Shown: positions 9,446 through 18,651, numbered from the stretch's first letter. The stretch: DNA of 64,000 nt from Bacillus sp. REN16 (GCF_020731355.1 NZ_JAJFZK010000006.1:1-64000), one strand, 5' to 3'. A program made the numbers and translations. The notes: generated by a model from the letters alone, not told the origin.

Positions 9446-10594
9446 TTGGCATTAAGTAAACCGCATGGCGGTACATTGGTTAATCGTTTTAATCCAACGA
9501 TTAATTATGAAGAAATCGATAAACAAATTGAACTCAGCAACATGGAGTTAAGTGATTTGGAATTACTTGCAGTAGGTGCATATAGTCCACTTGAAGGATT
9601 TATAGGGAAGGCCGATTATGAATCGATTCTTCACTCGATGAGACTTGCTAATGGACTTCCGTGGTCAATTCCTATTACATTGGCAGTAGACAAAACAGTT
9701 GCAAAGAAAATCTCAATCGGGGAAAAGGTCCGATTAGTTCAAAATGGCGAGGTCTACGGAGTGATCGAGGTCATCGAGAAATATCTGCCTAACAAAGAAG
9801 TAGAGGCATTTAAGGTATATCGGACAACAGAGACAGCACATCCTGGTGTCAAACGATTATTTGAAAGACCCAATGTTTATATTGCCGGGCCGATACATCT
9901 TGTCAAACGTCCAAAGAAAAAGAGGTTCGAAACCTTTTATTTGGATCCAATTGAAACTAGGGCCGTTTTTGAACACTTAGGCTGGAAAAAAGTAGTCGGA
10001 TTTCAAACGAGAAATCCAGTTCATCGAGCACATGAGTATATTCAAAAGTCAGCTTTGGAAGTCGTCGATGGATTATTTTTAAATCCGTTGGTCGGTGAAA
10101 CAAAATCAGATGATATTCCAAGTGATATTCGGATGGAAAGCTATATGGTTCTCCTAGAAAAATATTATCCGAAAAACAGAGTGTTCCTATCTGTATTTCC
10201 AGCTGCGATGCGTTATGCCGGTCCAAGGGAAGCAATCTTTCATGCATTAGTCCGGAAAAACTATGGGTGTACACATTTTATTGTAGGTCGCGACCATGCG
10301 GGGGTTGGAAATTACTATGGTACCTATGACTCTCAAAAGATTTTTAGCCATTTTACAGAAGAGGAACTAGGAATTTTACCATTGTTTTTTGAACATAGTT
10401 TTTACTGTAACAAGTGCGGGAACATGGCCTCTGCCAAAACATGTCCTCATAGTAAGGAGGACCATGTAATCCTATCAGGGACAAAAGTACGTGAAATGCT
10501 AAAGGCAGGAAAAAAACCACCTAGGGAATTTAGCAGGCCAGAGGTAGTCGAGGTCCTCATTCGAGGCATGGCAGAACAATATTCGAAGATATAA
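9446..10594 (+). CDS. sat: Sulfate adenylyltransferase (ATP sulfurylase)
   Basis: Makes adenylyl sulfate (APS) from ATP and sulfate. At 382 residues it is the single-domain bacterial and archaeal form. It has PHGGTLVNR at the N-terminus, the [11 protein letters not shown] active-site motif, GRDHAGVG and a zinc-type [15 protein letters not shown] near the C-terminus. I chose TTG 9446, which has GGAGG eight bases upstream; an ATG at 9431 overlaps that site. It lies 19 bases after cysH and 11 before cysC. Confidence 0.95.
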   Translation: MALSKPHGGTLVNRFNPTINYEEIDKQIELSNMELSDLELLAVGAYSPLEGFIGKADYESILHSMRLANGLPWSIPITLAVDKTVAKKISIGEKVRLVQNGEVYGVIEVIEKYLPNKEVEAFKVYRTTETAHPGVKRLFERPNVYIAGPIHLVKRPKKKRFETFYLDPIETRAVFEHLGWKKVVGFQTRNPVHRAHEYIQKSALEVVDGLFLNPLVGETKSDDIPSDIRMESYMVLLEKYYPKNRVFLSVFPAAMRYAGPREAIFHALVRKNYGCTHFIVGRDHAGVGNYYGTYDSQKIFSHFTEEELGILPLFFEHSFYCNKCGNMASAKTCPHSKEDHVILSGTKVREMLKAGKKPPREFSRPEVVEVLIRGMAEQYSKI

Positions 10595-10605
10595 AGGTGG
10601 GTAAT

Positions 10606-11205
10606 ATGGGCGAAGAACAACATATTATATGGCATCAAGCTGCAATAACGAAAATGGCGAGACAACAACAAAATCAACATAAAAGCTGTGTGATTTGGTT
10701 TACAGGACTATCAGGTTCAGGTAAATCATCTTTAGCAAATGCCCTAGACCAGGTGCTTTTTACAAATAAAGTGCAAAGTTATGTCCTTGACGGGGACAAT
10801 ATTCGCCACGGTTTAAATGCTGGCCTTGGTTTTAGCAAAGAAGATCGGAAAGAAAATATTCGCAGGATTGGTGAGGTGTCAAAGCTTTTTGTAGAAAGTG
10901 GGCAAATTGTCTCGACAGCATTCATTTCGCCATTTCGTGAAGACCGTGAGCAAGTAAGAAATTTGTTTCCTGATGGGGAATTTATCGAGGTTTACGTAAA
11001 ATGTCCAATCAATGTTTGTGAAAATCGCGATCCAAAGGGCTTATACAAAAAAGCGAGAAACGGAGAGATACCCGATTTTACCGGAATAAGCTCCCCGTAC
11101 GAAGAACCGGATTATCCAGAACTGGTAATCGAAACGGACAAATTTACCATCTCACAATCCGTAGAAAAAATAATTGACTATTTAAAACAGAGGTCAATTC
11201 TTTAA
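10606..11205 (+). CDS. cysC: Adenylyl-sulfate kinase
   Basis: Phosphorylates APS to PAPS. The P-loop is GLSGSGKSS, followed by [10 protein letters not shown] and [13 protein letters not shown], which bind APS, and a FISPFREDR segment. It is 199 residues from ATG 10606, which has AAAGGTG six bases upstream. It is the last gene of the operon, with a strong terminator straight after the stop. The presence of CysC suggests the CysH here is fed PAPS. Confidence 0.95.
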   Translation: MGEEQHIIWHQAAITKMARQQQNQHKSCVIWFTGLSGSGKSSLANALDQVLFTNKVQSYVLDGDNIRHGLNAGLGFSKEDRKENIRRIGEVSKLFVESGQIVSTAFISPFREDREQVRNLFPDGEFIEVYVKCPINVCENRDPKGLYKKARNGEIPDFTGISSPYEEPDYPELVIETDKFTISQSVEKIIDYLKQRSIL

Positions 11206-11242
11206 AGTAAGAAAGTGATTTCAGCTTTCTTACTTTACTTTT
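11204..11242. terminator. Terminator closing the comA-cysC operon
   Basis: Arms AAAGTAAGAAAG (11204-11215) and CTTTCTTACTTT (11225-11236), then ACTTTTTT. The stem spans the cysC stop and reaches the end of the convergent gene. Confidence 0.88.
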
Positions 11243-11855
11243 TTCTCCAACCAAGCTGGTTAGTTGCGATAAAAGAAGGTGCCCTAAGATGATAAATAAA
11301 ATCAATAATGTTCGTTGATACGGTTTGACAAAGGATTGCATAAAAGACAATTCGAATATCAATGACGGAAGCTGTTAATAAGAAAATGAAAAAGTTCAGC
11401 CAAAGCATGACTTTGCCCGGTGACCAATCATTGTATTTAGCAATCATTAACGTCGGAATGACCATCCCGCCACTAGATGAACCACTTCGGATTAATAGTC
11501 CTACCCCTATACCGAAAATCATGGCCCCACAGAGTAAGTCAAGCCAGAAAAAGGGTGTAAGAAATGAGCCAAGTGTAGATACAAAACTCACCGTAACAGA
11601 CGTAATCGTAACAGCAATCATCGTTTTTACGGTCCAGGAAAATCCGAAATATTTTAACGCAAGAATTAAAAAGGAGAAATTGACAATCCATAAAGACGTA
11701 CCTAAAGGTAATTGTGTCCAGTAATTCATCAAAATCGCAAGCCCAGCGGCACCACCTGAAGGAATGTTATGAGGGAATAAAAATAAGGACATACCAAGCC
11801 CTTGTAAAAATGCGCCACTAACAATGCAAATATAGGTAATCACAGCTTTAGGCAT
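11235..11855 (-). CDS. YitT/YczE family membrane protein (single-domain form)
   Basis: A 206-residue integral membrane protein with about five to six helices and the family signature PHNIPSGGAAGLAILMNY plus LIRSGSSSGGMVIP. It resembles the membrane half of YitT proteins but lacks the C-terminal cytosolic DUF2179 domain that makes those about 280 residues. Function unknown. An AAAGGT site lies 11 bases before the ATG. Confidence 0.85.
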   Translation of the reverse strand: MPKAVITYICIVSGAFLQGLGMSLFLFPHNIPSGGAAGLAILMNYWTQLPLGTSLWIVNFSFLILALKYFGFSWTVKTMIAVTITSVTVSFVSTLGSFLTPFFWLDLLCGAMIFGIGVGLLIRSGSSSGGMVIPTLMIAKYNDWSPGKVMLWLNFFIFLLTASVIDIRIVFYAILCQTVSTNIIDFIYHLRAPSFIATNQLGWRKK

Positions 11856-11986
11856 TGATTAAATTGACCTTTCTGATAACGTTTATAGAACTCATAAATA
11901 TGTAACCTCCCGAAACTCACTCTCCTTGTCCATTTTATGTTGACAAGCTATTCAATATGTTCGAAAATTGTTCACATCCATTTGAG

Positions 11987-12015
11987 TTGTAAGTTTGTCA
12001 CATATTCTTTAAAAT
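11987..12015 (+). promoter_or_regulatory. Probable promoter of the Sco gene
   Basis: TTGTAA (11987-11992), a 17-base spacer, then TAAAAT (12010-12015), about 37 bases before the chosen GTG start. Confidence 0.5.
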
Positions 12016-12051
12016 GAGATGAGAATGAGAATTAAGGATGTAGGTGAAAAC

Positions 12052-12621
12052 GTGAAAAAAATAAAATTTTTAGTAGTTGTTGCACTTATTTTTGTTTTAG
12101 CAGCATGTGGCAGTGGAATTCCTAATGCGTTGAATTATGAGGTCTCCGATTTCTCCTATGTGAATCAGAATGGTGAAGATTTTAGCTTAAAGGATTTAGA
12201 GGGGAAAGTTTGGATAGCTGATATGATTTTTACTAATTGTGATACAGTTTGTCCGCCAATGTCAGCTCACATGGCTAAGTTGCAAGGCATGGTGAAAGAA
12301 GAGGGGCTGGATGTTGAATTTGTTTCCTTCTCTGTTGACCCGGAAGTAGACACACCTGAGGTGCTGAAGGAATATGCGGAAGGCTATAGTGATGATTTAT
12401 CTAACTGGCATCTGTTAACCGGATATACAATTGATGAAATAACTGTATTTGCAAAAGACAGCTTTAAAGCATTAGTGGCAAAACCTGAAGGCCAAGACCA
12501 AGTATTGCATGTGATTAAGTTTTACTTAGTTGACCAAAATGGAACTGTTTTGAAGGAATACAATGGGGTCGAAAATACTCCATATGAAGAAATTTTAGCC
12601 GATATTAAAACAATTCAATAG
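12052..12621 (+). CDS. ypmQ: Sco/SenC-type copper lipoprotein (YpmQ)
   Basis: A membrane-anchored thioredoxin-fold protein that helps assemble the CuA centre of cytochrome c oxidase (BsSco in B. subtilis). The signal peptide ends in VLAAC with Cys19 lipidated. The copper-binding CxxxC is in TNCDTVCP (C63 and C67) and the conserved His is in VLHVIKFYL (about H153). I chose GTG 12052 because the following MKKIKFLVVV is a proper signal-peptide start and AGGTG lies just upstream. Upstream in-frame ATGs would add a polar extension. Confidence 0.92.
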   Translation: MKKIKFLVVVALIFVLAACGSGIPNALNYEVSDFSYVNQNGEDFSLKDLEGKVWIADMIFTNCDTVCPPMSAHMAKLQGMVKEEGLDVEFVSFSVDPEVDTPEVLKEYAEGYSDDLSNWHLLTGYTIDEITVFAKDSFKALVAKPEGQDQVLHVIKFYLVDQNGTVLKEYNGVENTPYEEILADIKTIQ

Positions 12622-12629
12622 AAAAGTAA

Positions 12630-12655
12630 GGGACTCCAGGGTGGAGTCCCTTTTT
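12630..12655 (+). terminator. Terminator after the Sco gene
   Basis: Arms GGGACTCCA (12630-12638) and TGGAGTCCC (12642-12650) with a GGG loop, then TTTTT. Confidence 0.9.
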
Positions 12656-12666
12656 AATGGTTTCCT

Positions 12667-12816
12667 TTAATCCTCGGGCAACTCAACACCATCCACTACA
12701 ACGGTCTCAAGTTCTTTCCAGAACAGCTCATGGCTCGTAAAGGTGAGGCAGCCGCTTGAGATTTTCTCTGGGAATTCTTGATCCTGATCTGGTTTATTTT
12801 CACGCTCTTTTTCCAT
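12667..12816 (-). CDS. Small acidic protein, 49 residues
   Basis: An open frame on the minus strand. It starts MEKERENKPDQDQEF, contains one Cys and ends VVVDGVELPED. The ATG at 12816 has GAGGT seven bases upstream. The codons read as real protein (hydrophobic and acidic residues alternate in LETVVVDGVELPED). I do not recognise the family. It converges on the Sco gene across the terminator at 12630. Confidence 0.6.
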   Translation of the reverse strand: MEKERENKPDQDQEFPEKISSGCLTFTSHELFWKELETVVVDGVELPED

Positions 12817-12956
12817 AAGGATGACCTCGTTTCGTATAGTTCTTTTTGAACATAGTTTTAAAAAGAATTCTCCTTCTTATCCTGCCTTACTTTTCCAAAA
12901 TAATTTTCATCGAATTAGAGAAAATGAAACTGTAAATGAATGTTAAAGGGGATTGA

Positions 12957-13570
12957 ATGATGCTGGCATTGCTATCATCCTCGCTTTCTATTTGATTAAA
13001 AAAGCCAATAAAAACACATACAACGTGAATGTAAATAAAATTGTTGTTACTCCAGCTCAAGAGTTTGTAAATCCAACGCAAATTAATGTTCTCCACCTAT
13101 CAGACTTACATCTTGAAAATCTATCAATTACTCCTGAAGAATTATATAATAAAGTTAAAGATGAAAAAATTGATTTAATTGCTGTTACGGGTGATTTTTT
13201 AGATCGTAAACGCAGTATTTCCAAGTTAGTTCCGTACCTTGCTATTTTTAATAAAATTTCCCCGAATAATCTTGTACTAACCCATGATCCAAACCTTGTA
13301 TTGCATATGAAGGATTATCATTTTGGTTATTTATTGTCAGGCCATTTTCATGGTGGACAAATTTGTTATCCAAAGCCATATCGTTTGGTGAAAATGGGGA
13401 AACTTGTTAGAATGAAGATGATTAAAGGTTTTCATACGCATGATGGAAAACCATTTTACATTAATGAAGGATTGGGACAAACTGGCGTGAATATTCGTGT
13501 CCGAAGCACCCCCGAAATTACAATTCATACGCTGACGCTGGGTGAAAAGAGCGCTAGTCAAGCTATATAA
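12957..13570 (+). pseudogene. Metallophosphoesterase with internal deletion and disrupted start
   Basis: Related to YkuE/YpbG-type metallophosphoesterases. It keeps LHLSDLHLEN, VTGDFLDRK and SGHFHGGQICYPKPYR, which supply several metal ligands. The usual middle section with the GNHD/GNHE motif is absent: the frame runs from KISPNN straight into LVLTHDPN, a loss of roughly 70-80 residues. The ATG codons correctly spaced from AAAGGGG (12957 and 12960) read only 12 and 11 codons before a stop. The long frame starts at TTG 12953, one base from that site. I infer an inactive remnant. Confidence 0.7.
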
Positions 13571-13595
13571 AGACGTCCATATAGACGTCTTTTTT
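13570..13595 (+). terminator. Terminator after the metallophosphoesterase remnant
   Basis: Arms AAGACGTC and GACGTCTT around CATATA, then TTTTT. Confidence 0.85.
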
Positions 13596-13752
13596 CCGCA
13601 TTTTTTCGAATTGGTTCAATTTTTATGACGATTAAAAATATTACTGTGAATTCGTGATATTTCGTTGAAACTGGAATCGTTAGTGGTTTTTTTACGTACT
13701 ATAATACTAAACTTGTAGACAACTGTCACAAAGAGAAATGTAGGTGACCAGG

Positions 13753-14535
13753 ATGTATAATCCATTTTTATCCATTATTATTACTATGCTTTTGATGAGC
13801 GGATGCTCTGGAGGAACGCCAGTAACAACTGGTATTGCCACCAGTAACCATAATACAGGTCTAACCCCGAAGCGGGAGATACCAGATGATTTTATCCCTA
13901 GGGAACTTCATATTGCGTCAATCGGTGATTCTCTTACAAAGGGTGTCGGTGATGAAACAAAGCAGGGGGGCTACACTTCCTTGCTAGAGGGAAAGCTGCT
14001 TGGTGAAAAAGATGTAAAATCTGTGACTCTTGAAAATTTCGGTGTGAAAGGGCATAAAACATCAGACCTTCTAAAGCGATTGCAAAATGAGGACGTGCAA
14101 GAAGGGATTGCCGGTGCCGATATCATTATCATTACGATCGGCGGTAATGATATAATGAAAATTGTAAAAGAAAACCTTTTTGATTTATCATTAAATGTGT
14201 TTCAAAAAGAACAGGAAAAATATGAAGTTCGGCTTCGTAAAGTACTTGAAAATATCCGGAACAATAATAGTGATGCAGAAATTGTATTGGTTGGTCTTTA
14301 TAATCCATTTGGTTGGTTTATCGATCTTTCTACTGAAATTAATACGATCGTTGATAATTGGAACGAAGGTAGTAAAAACATTCTTTCCGAATTTGACCAT
14401 ACTAAATTTGTAGAAGTGGATGATGTATTTAGCCAAACAAGTGATAATCTTTTATCAGAAGATGAGTTTCATCCAAACGCAAAAGGGTATGAAATAATGA
14501 GTAAAAGGATTTTTGAAGCAATCATGTTTGAGTGA
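13753..14535 (+). CDS. ypmR: SGNH/GDSL esterase lipoprotein (YpmR-like)
   Basis: An exported lipid-anchored hydrolase of the SGNH family. The signal peptide ends in LMSGC. Block I is SIGDSLTKGVGD with the nucleophilic Ser, block III is TIGGNDI, and block V is EDEFHPN with the catalytic Asp-His. I chose ATG 13753 because AGGTG is six bases upstream; GTG 13744 overlaps that site. It is followed within 25 bases by ypmS, as in B. subtilis, so the pair is probably co-transcribed. The natural substrate is unknown. Confidence 0.9.
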   Translation: MYNPFLSIIITMLLMSGCSGGTPVTTGIATSNHNTGLTPKREIPDDFIPRELHIASIGDSLTKGVGDETKQGGYTSLLEGKLLGEKDVKSVTLENFGVKGHKTSDLLKRLQNEDVQEGIAGADIIIITIGGNDIMKIVKENLFDLSLNVFQKEQEKYEVRLRKVLENIRNNNSDAEIVLVGLYNPFGWFIDLSTEINTIVDNWNEGSKNILSEFDHTKFVEVDDVFSQTSDNLLSEDEFHPNAKGYEIMSKRIFEAIMFE

Positions 14536-14558
14536 TTTCCTTCGAAAGGAGGTCTTTG

Positions 14559-15140
14559 ATGAAAGTAAAAAATAAATGGAAGGTCTTTTTTCTAACACTG
14601 CTTGCGATTAATCTAGTCTTTGTACTCGTTTTTTTCGGGTTACTTTTCGCGCCGAATAAAGAAGTGAGCCCAAAGAAAAAGGGTGTTACAAATGATCATG
14701 TGAATCTATCTGTTGAGACGAACAAAGAGGACCTAACAAGAGTTATCAATAACTTTTTAAAAAAAGAGGCCAAGGATACCCCGTTAAAATACAAGGTTCT
14801 GCTGACCGAACGGGTAATGCTGCTTGGGACGATTACGGTATTTGGAAAAGAGATAGATATGGTGATGACCTTTAAACCTGAGGTACTGGAGAACGGGGAT
14901 TTGCTTCTTCAACAGGAAGCTTTTACTGTTGGCCAAGTGAGCCTGCCGGTAACGTTTGTTTTACGTTATATAAATGACTATTACAATCTCCCGGAGTGGG
15001 TTCAAATTGATGCAAAAAAACAAGATATCTATGTCTATCTATCTGAAATGAAAATGAAAAGCGATACGAAGGTTGAGGTTGATACCTTCGATTTAAGCAA
15101 GGATGAGTTAAGGTTCAAATTACAGGTTCCAATAGACTAG
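14559..15140 (+). CDS. ypmS: YpmS-like DUF2140 membrane-anchored protein
   Basis: A 193-residue protein with a short basic N-terminus, one transmembrane helix at about residues 7-28 and an extracytoplasmic beta-rich domain containing TVGQVSLPVTFVLRYINDYYNLPEWV. It matches B. subtilis YpmS in size, layout and position behind ypmR. Function unknown. AAAGGAGG six bases before ATG 14559 settles the start; an in-frame ATG nine codons upstream overlaps ypmR without a site. Confidence 0.88.
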   Translation: MKVKNKWKVFFLTLLAINLVFVLVFFGLLFAPNKEVSPKKKGVTNDHVNLSVETNKEDLTRVINNFLKKEAKDTPLKYKVLLTERVMLLGTITVFGKEIDMVMTFKPEVLENGDLLLQQEAFTVGQVSLPVTFVLRYINDYYNLPEWVQIDAKKQDIYVYLSEMKMKSDTKVEVDTFDLSKDELRFKLQVPID

Positions 15141-15142
15141 TG

Positions 15143-15172
15143 AGCAAATCAATGATTGGTTTGCTTTTTTTT
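15143..15172 (+). terminator. Terminator after ypmS
   Basis: Arms AGCAAATCAA and TTGGTTTGCT (one G-T pair) with loop TGA, then eight T. Confidence 0.85.
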
Positions 15173-15241
15173 GAAATAGTTTATCGTGATGGTTTGGTTA
15201 TGCTAATATAATGTTATACATAAGATATTGGGGGTATTAAT

Positions 15242-16486
15242 ATGGTTCTGCCAAATTTTGAGGAGAATTTACAAAAGTATGCAAAGCTTTTGGTAGCAAA
15301 TGGACTTAATGTGCAAAAAGGTGATTGGGTTAAAATGACGATCACAGTCGATCAAGCACCACTCGCTCGTCTTGTGACAAAAGAGGCGTATGCATTAGGA
15401 GCTGAGAAGGTTATCATCAAATGGTCTGATGACGAAATTACAAAGGAGCATTATCTACACCAGCCTGAAGAAGTGTTAACTGACATACCGGAGTACGAAA
15501 TCCAAGAATCAGATGATCATGTTCTAAATCATAAGGTTTGCCGACTATCGATTGTTTCAAGTGATCCAGGATTTTTAAGCGGAGTTGATTCTGCTAAAAT
15601 TTCAGCTTTTCAAAATAAAGCGGCAAAGGCTTTCAAGGTTCAACGTGTTGCAACACAAAACAATGATTTAAAATGGACAGTTGCGGGTGCGGCCGGAGCA
15701 GGTTGGGCAGCAAAAGTATTCCCAGACTTAGCAACTTCCGAGGAACAGGTAGATGCACTTTGGGATCAAATTTTCAAAACATGCAGAGTGTATGAAGACG
15801 ACCCGGTTGCTGCATGGGAAGAGCATACACAAACATTAAATGAAAAGTGCGCAAAATTAAACGATATGCAGCTTGATGCTTTACATTATCGTGCTCCAGG
15901 AACTGATTTGAAGCTTGGCTTGCCGAAAAATCACCTTTGGGAGAGTGCAAGAAGCTATAATCCAAAAGAGGAAGAATTTATTGCAAACATGCCTACGGAA
16001 GAAGTGTATACTGCTCCAGATACCCGCCGTATGGATGGAGTAGTTCGCAGCACGAAGCCATTGAGCTATGCGGGTACATTAATTGAAGGCATTGAGGTCC
16101 ATTTTAAAGATGGAAAAATTGTTGACATCTCAGCTAGGGCCGGGGATGAGATCATGAAGAAATTAGTATTTGATAATGAAGGCGGAACAGGTCTTGGAGA
16201 GGTAGCATTAGTGCCCGACCCATCGCCAATTTCACAATCAGGTATTACCTTCTTTAATACATTATTTGATGAAAATGCGTCAAATCACCTTGCAATTGGT
16301 GCAGCATATCCAACGAATCTTCGAGGTGGGACCAAAATGAAAGAAGATGAATTAAAAGAACATGGATTGAATGTTTCGACTGTTCATGTTGATTTCATGA
16401 TTGGCTCAAGTGATATGGATATCGACGGCATAAAACAAGATGGAACAGTTGTACCGATTTTCCGAAAAGGTGACTGGGCTATATAG
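15242..16486 (+). CDS. ampS: Aminopeptidase, M29 (AmpS/PepT-II) family
   Basis: A cytoplasmic metallo-aminopeptidase of 414 residues, the normal family size. The N-terminal segment LQKYAKLLVANGLNVQKGD is typical. The metal-binding C-terminal half has EGIEVHFKDGKIV, a GTGLGEVALVPDPSPI segment with the ligand Glu, HLAIGAAYP and VHVDFMIGSSDMDIDG. A GGGGG site precedes the ATG. It stands alone with its own terminator. Confidence 0.93.
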   Translation: MVLPNFEENLQKYAKLLVANGLNVQKGDWVKMTITVDQAPLARLVTKEAYALGAEKVIIKWSDDEITKEHYLHQPEEVLTDIPEYEIQESDDHVLNHKVCRLSIVSSDPGFLSGVDSAKISAFQNKAAKAFKVQRVATQNNDLKWTVAGAAGAGWAAKVFPDLATSEEQVDALWDQIFKTCRVYEDDPVAAWEEHTQTLNEKCAKLNDMQLDALHYRAPGTDLKLGLPKNHLWESARSYNPKEEEFIANMPTEEVYTAPDTRRMDGVVRSTKPLSYAGTLIEGIEVHFKDGKIVDISARAGDEIMKKLVFDNEGGTGLGEVALVPDPSPISQSGITFFNTLFDENASNHLAIGAAYPTNLRGGTKMKEDELKEHGLNVSTVHVDFMIGSSDMDIDGIKQDGTVVPIFRKGDWAI

Positions 16487-16496
16487 GAATGGATAC

Positions 16497-16539
16497 CCCA
16501 AGGAAAGGCTTTTGAAGAGCTTTTTCTTGGGCTTTTTTT
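16497..16539 (+). terminator. Terminator after ampS
   Basis: A 14-bp imperfect stem CCCAAGGAAAGGCT / AGCTTTTTCTTGGG followed by CTTTTTTT. Confidence 0.85.
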
Positions 16540-16605
16540 GTGAAAATTTTTGGATAGGAAAAATCATGTAGTTACAAACAGCGATCTTTCGAGTACAATA
16601 TTACG

Positions 16606-17157
16606 GTGTTTAAAAGAACAAGATTTGCCTTCATGGCAACTTTATATCTCAGATATTTAAAACAAATTAGTAAAAAAACCGATCTAATCGAAAAAGAACT
16701 GCATCAATCGATGAAAAATAAGGAGCTTTTTTCGCTCTTAAACTTTGAAAAAAGTTTAGTCTATTTTACGACCTCATTGAAGTCGAACAATATTGTCATG
16801 CAGAAAATGTTGAAAAGCAATTATTTAAAAATGTATGAAGATGATCAGGAATTACTTGAGGATGTTATCATTGAAAATCAGCAGGCAATCGAAATGGCAG
16901 AAACTCATACATCTATTCTAAGTGGAATGATGGATGCCTTCGCGTCCGTGATTTCCAATAACGTAAATATTGTGATGAAATTTTTAACTTCGATTACGAT
17001 TATTTTATCTTTACCCACAATGGTGGCAAGCTTTTACGGAATGAACGTATCGATTCCGTTCCAGGAATATCAATATTCATTTTTAATTGCAATCACCATT
17101 TCGTTTATTTTATCAAGTATTACTGCTTATATCTTTTGGAAAAAACGATTTTTTTAG
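16606..17157 (+). pseudogene. corA: CorA-type magnesium transporter, N-terminally truncated
   Basis: Codes for only the last part of a CorA channel: the stalk helices (ATLYLRYLKQISKK onward), then the two transmembrane helices with the signature YGMN in VASFYGMNVSIPF, and the basic tail KKRFF. A normal CorA is about 310-320 residues; this is at most 183. The first 120 or so residues of the cytoplasmic domain are missing, and the DNA upstream runs directly into the ampS terminator. The only start is an unsupported GTG. Best read as a deletion remnant. Confidence 0.8.
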
Positions 17158-17196
17158 AGTTTATCGCGTTGGTCCGGTTTTTGGATTGACGCTTTT

Positions 17197-17718
17197 TTAA
17201 TGCTGATTTTCCATTTCTTCTTCAACTAATACATCTAATCTGGCAATCATTTTCGCCGCTTTGTCCTCATCAATTTGACGATAATGATGGAGACCTCCTT
17301 TTTCTTCATCCATCTCATCCGCAAGTTTAGTGATTGCTTGAAGAGGAGTCCGCTTAATAAAGCCTTCTTCAATATAGGAGTCGGTGTGGAAAAGAATCGC
17401 ATAGGCAATTTCCTTAGCATATGTTGGATTTTCACCTAATCGAATTAATAATTTATGTGCACGTTCTGCTCCTTTAATCGCATGAATATCATTTTCCTTG
17501 TACATGCTATAATCCCATTTTCCATTTTTGTACCATGTATAATGGCCCATATCGTGGAGCAATGCCGCTTTTGTTGCGAGATCGACAGAAACATTCTGCT
17601 CCTTGGCCATTTTAAACGCATGGTATGCACAAGCAATGGCGTGTGCCTTCCCTGAACGAGACAGGTACTTTTGCGCAATCCGATGATTAAAGATGTCTGT
17701 TAAGGTAACATATCTCAT
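17197..17718 (-). CDS. HD-domain phosphohydrolase
   Basis: A 173-residue HD-superfamily protein. Metal ligands are visible as H in AIACAYHAF, the HD pair in AALLHDMGHYTW, and HAIKGAERAHKLL and ILFHTD further on, similar to YqeK-like and related small HD hydrolases. GGAGG lies seven bases before the ATG. The substrate (nucleotide or other phosphate) cannot be told from sequence. Confidence 0.85.
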   Translation of the reverse strand: MRYVTLTDIFNHRIAQKYLSRSGKAHAIACAYHAFKMAKEQNVSVDLATKAALLHDMGHYTWYKNGKWDYSMYKENDIHAIKGAERAHKLLIRLGENPTYAKEIAYAILFHTDSYIEEGFIKRTPLQAITKLADEMDEEKGGLHHYRQIDEDKAAKMIARLDVLVEEEMENQH

Positions 17719-17863
17719 TGACAGGCCTCCTAAAAAAGATAAATTTTTTGAATTTTATCATGTATGCAGGATATTATCAACATATAATAATCCAATTTCA
17801 CTGGAAATGGGTGGAAGATTCGAAAACAAGTGGTAAAATATTTGTATTACGATAGTGTGGTGA

Positions 17864-18619
17864 TTGGACTTGTTTTTAAGAAATGTGAAAGTAATAGCAG
17901 ATAATCTTCATAATTTGAGGGAATATCCTTTTTCAATTCCAAGCATTAGGGGATTGGACCAACTTGATTTTCATGAGCCCGTGACTTTTTTTGTAGGGGA
18001 GAATGGGTCTGGGAAGTCCACTTTGCTGGAAGCAATCGCTTATAAGTGCGGGTTTAATACGGGAGGCGGAGGAAGGAATAATTACTACACGTTTGAAGAT
18101 GACACACCTGCCTTAAGTGAACACATTCGGCTTTCTTGGATGCCGAAAATTAACCAGGGATTCTTTTTACGTGCGGAAAGCTTTTTTCAATTTGCGTCTC
18201 ATTTGGATCAATTGGCTGAGGAGGATCCTACTTTTAATTATAACGGGTATGGTGGTAAGTCGCTGCATGAACAGTCCCATGGTGAGTCATTTTTGTCGTT
18301 ATTTTTGAATCGATTTGGCGATCAAAGCATCTATCTTTTGGATGAGCCTGAGGCAGCCTTATCCCCAGCACGTCAGCTTGCGTTTTTACGAGTGATTCAC
18401 GACTTGGCAAGGAGGGGAGATGCGCAATTTATTATCGCTACACATTCTCCGATATTATTGGGCTACCCTGGCGCACAAATATACAATTTTGATGCTTCTC
18501 CGATTGGGGAGATTGCCTATGAGGATACTGAGCACTACCAGATTACGATGGGGTTTTTAAATCGACGAGAGCGGTATTTGGAGGAGCTGTTTCGGGAGGA
18601 TGAAGAGGAGGATATTTAG
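17864..18619 (+). CDS. AAA/ABC-type ATPase, stand-alone
   Basis: A 251-residue soluble ATPase without membrane segments. Walker A is GENGSGKST, the signature-like motif is SHGESFLSLF, Walker B is IYLLDEPEAAL and the switch His is in IATHSP. This pattern places it with the SMC/RecF-like AAA_21/AAA_23 predicted ATPases rather than with importers. The start is TTG at 17864 or 17870; neither has a strong ribosome site. Role unknown. Confidence 0.85.
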   Translation: MDLFLRNVKVIADNLHNLREYPFSIPSIRGLDQLDFHEPVTFFVGENGSGKSTLLEAIAYKCGFNTGGGGRNNYYTFEDDTPALSEHIRLSWMPKINQGFFLRAESFFQFASHLDQLAEEDPTFNYNGYGGKSLHEQSHGESFLSLFLNRFGDQSIYLLDEPEAALSPARQLAFLRVIHDLARRGDAQFIIATHSPILLGYPGAQIYNFDASPIGEIAYEDTEHYQITMGFLNRRERYLEELFREDEEEDI

Positions 18620-18623
18620 CCTT

Positions 18624-18651
18624 AAAAAATAGACTGCCGAACTGACAGTCT
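18624..18651 (-). terminator. Terminator of chrA
   Basis: Minus strand arms AGACTGTC / GGCAGTCT (one G-T pair) followed by TATTTTTT. It may also serve the ATPase gene from the other side. Confidence 0.75.

Noticed and set aside
11362-11724. 120-codon plus-strand frame opposite the YitT-like gene
   Set aside because: Antisense of a typical membrane protein; no ribosome site.
15184-15212. TATAAT upstream of ampS as a promoter
   Set aside because: No acceptable -35 at 16-18 bases and no TG extension, so not listed as a feature.
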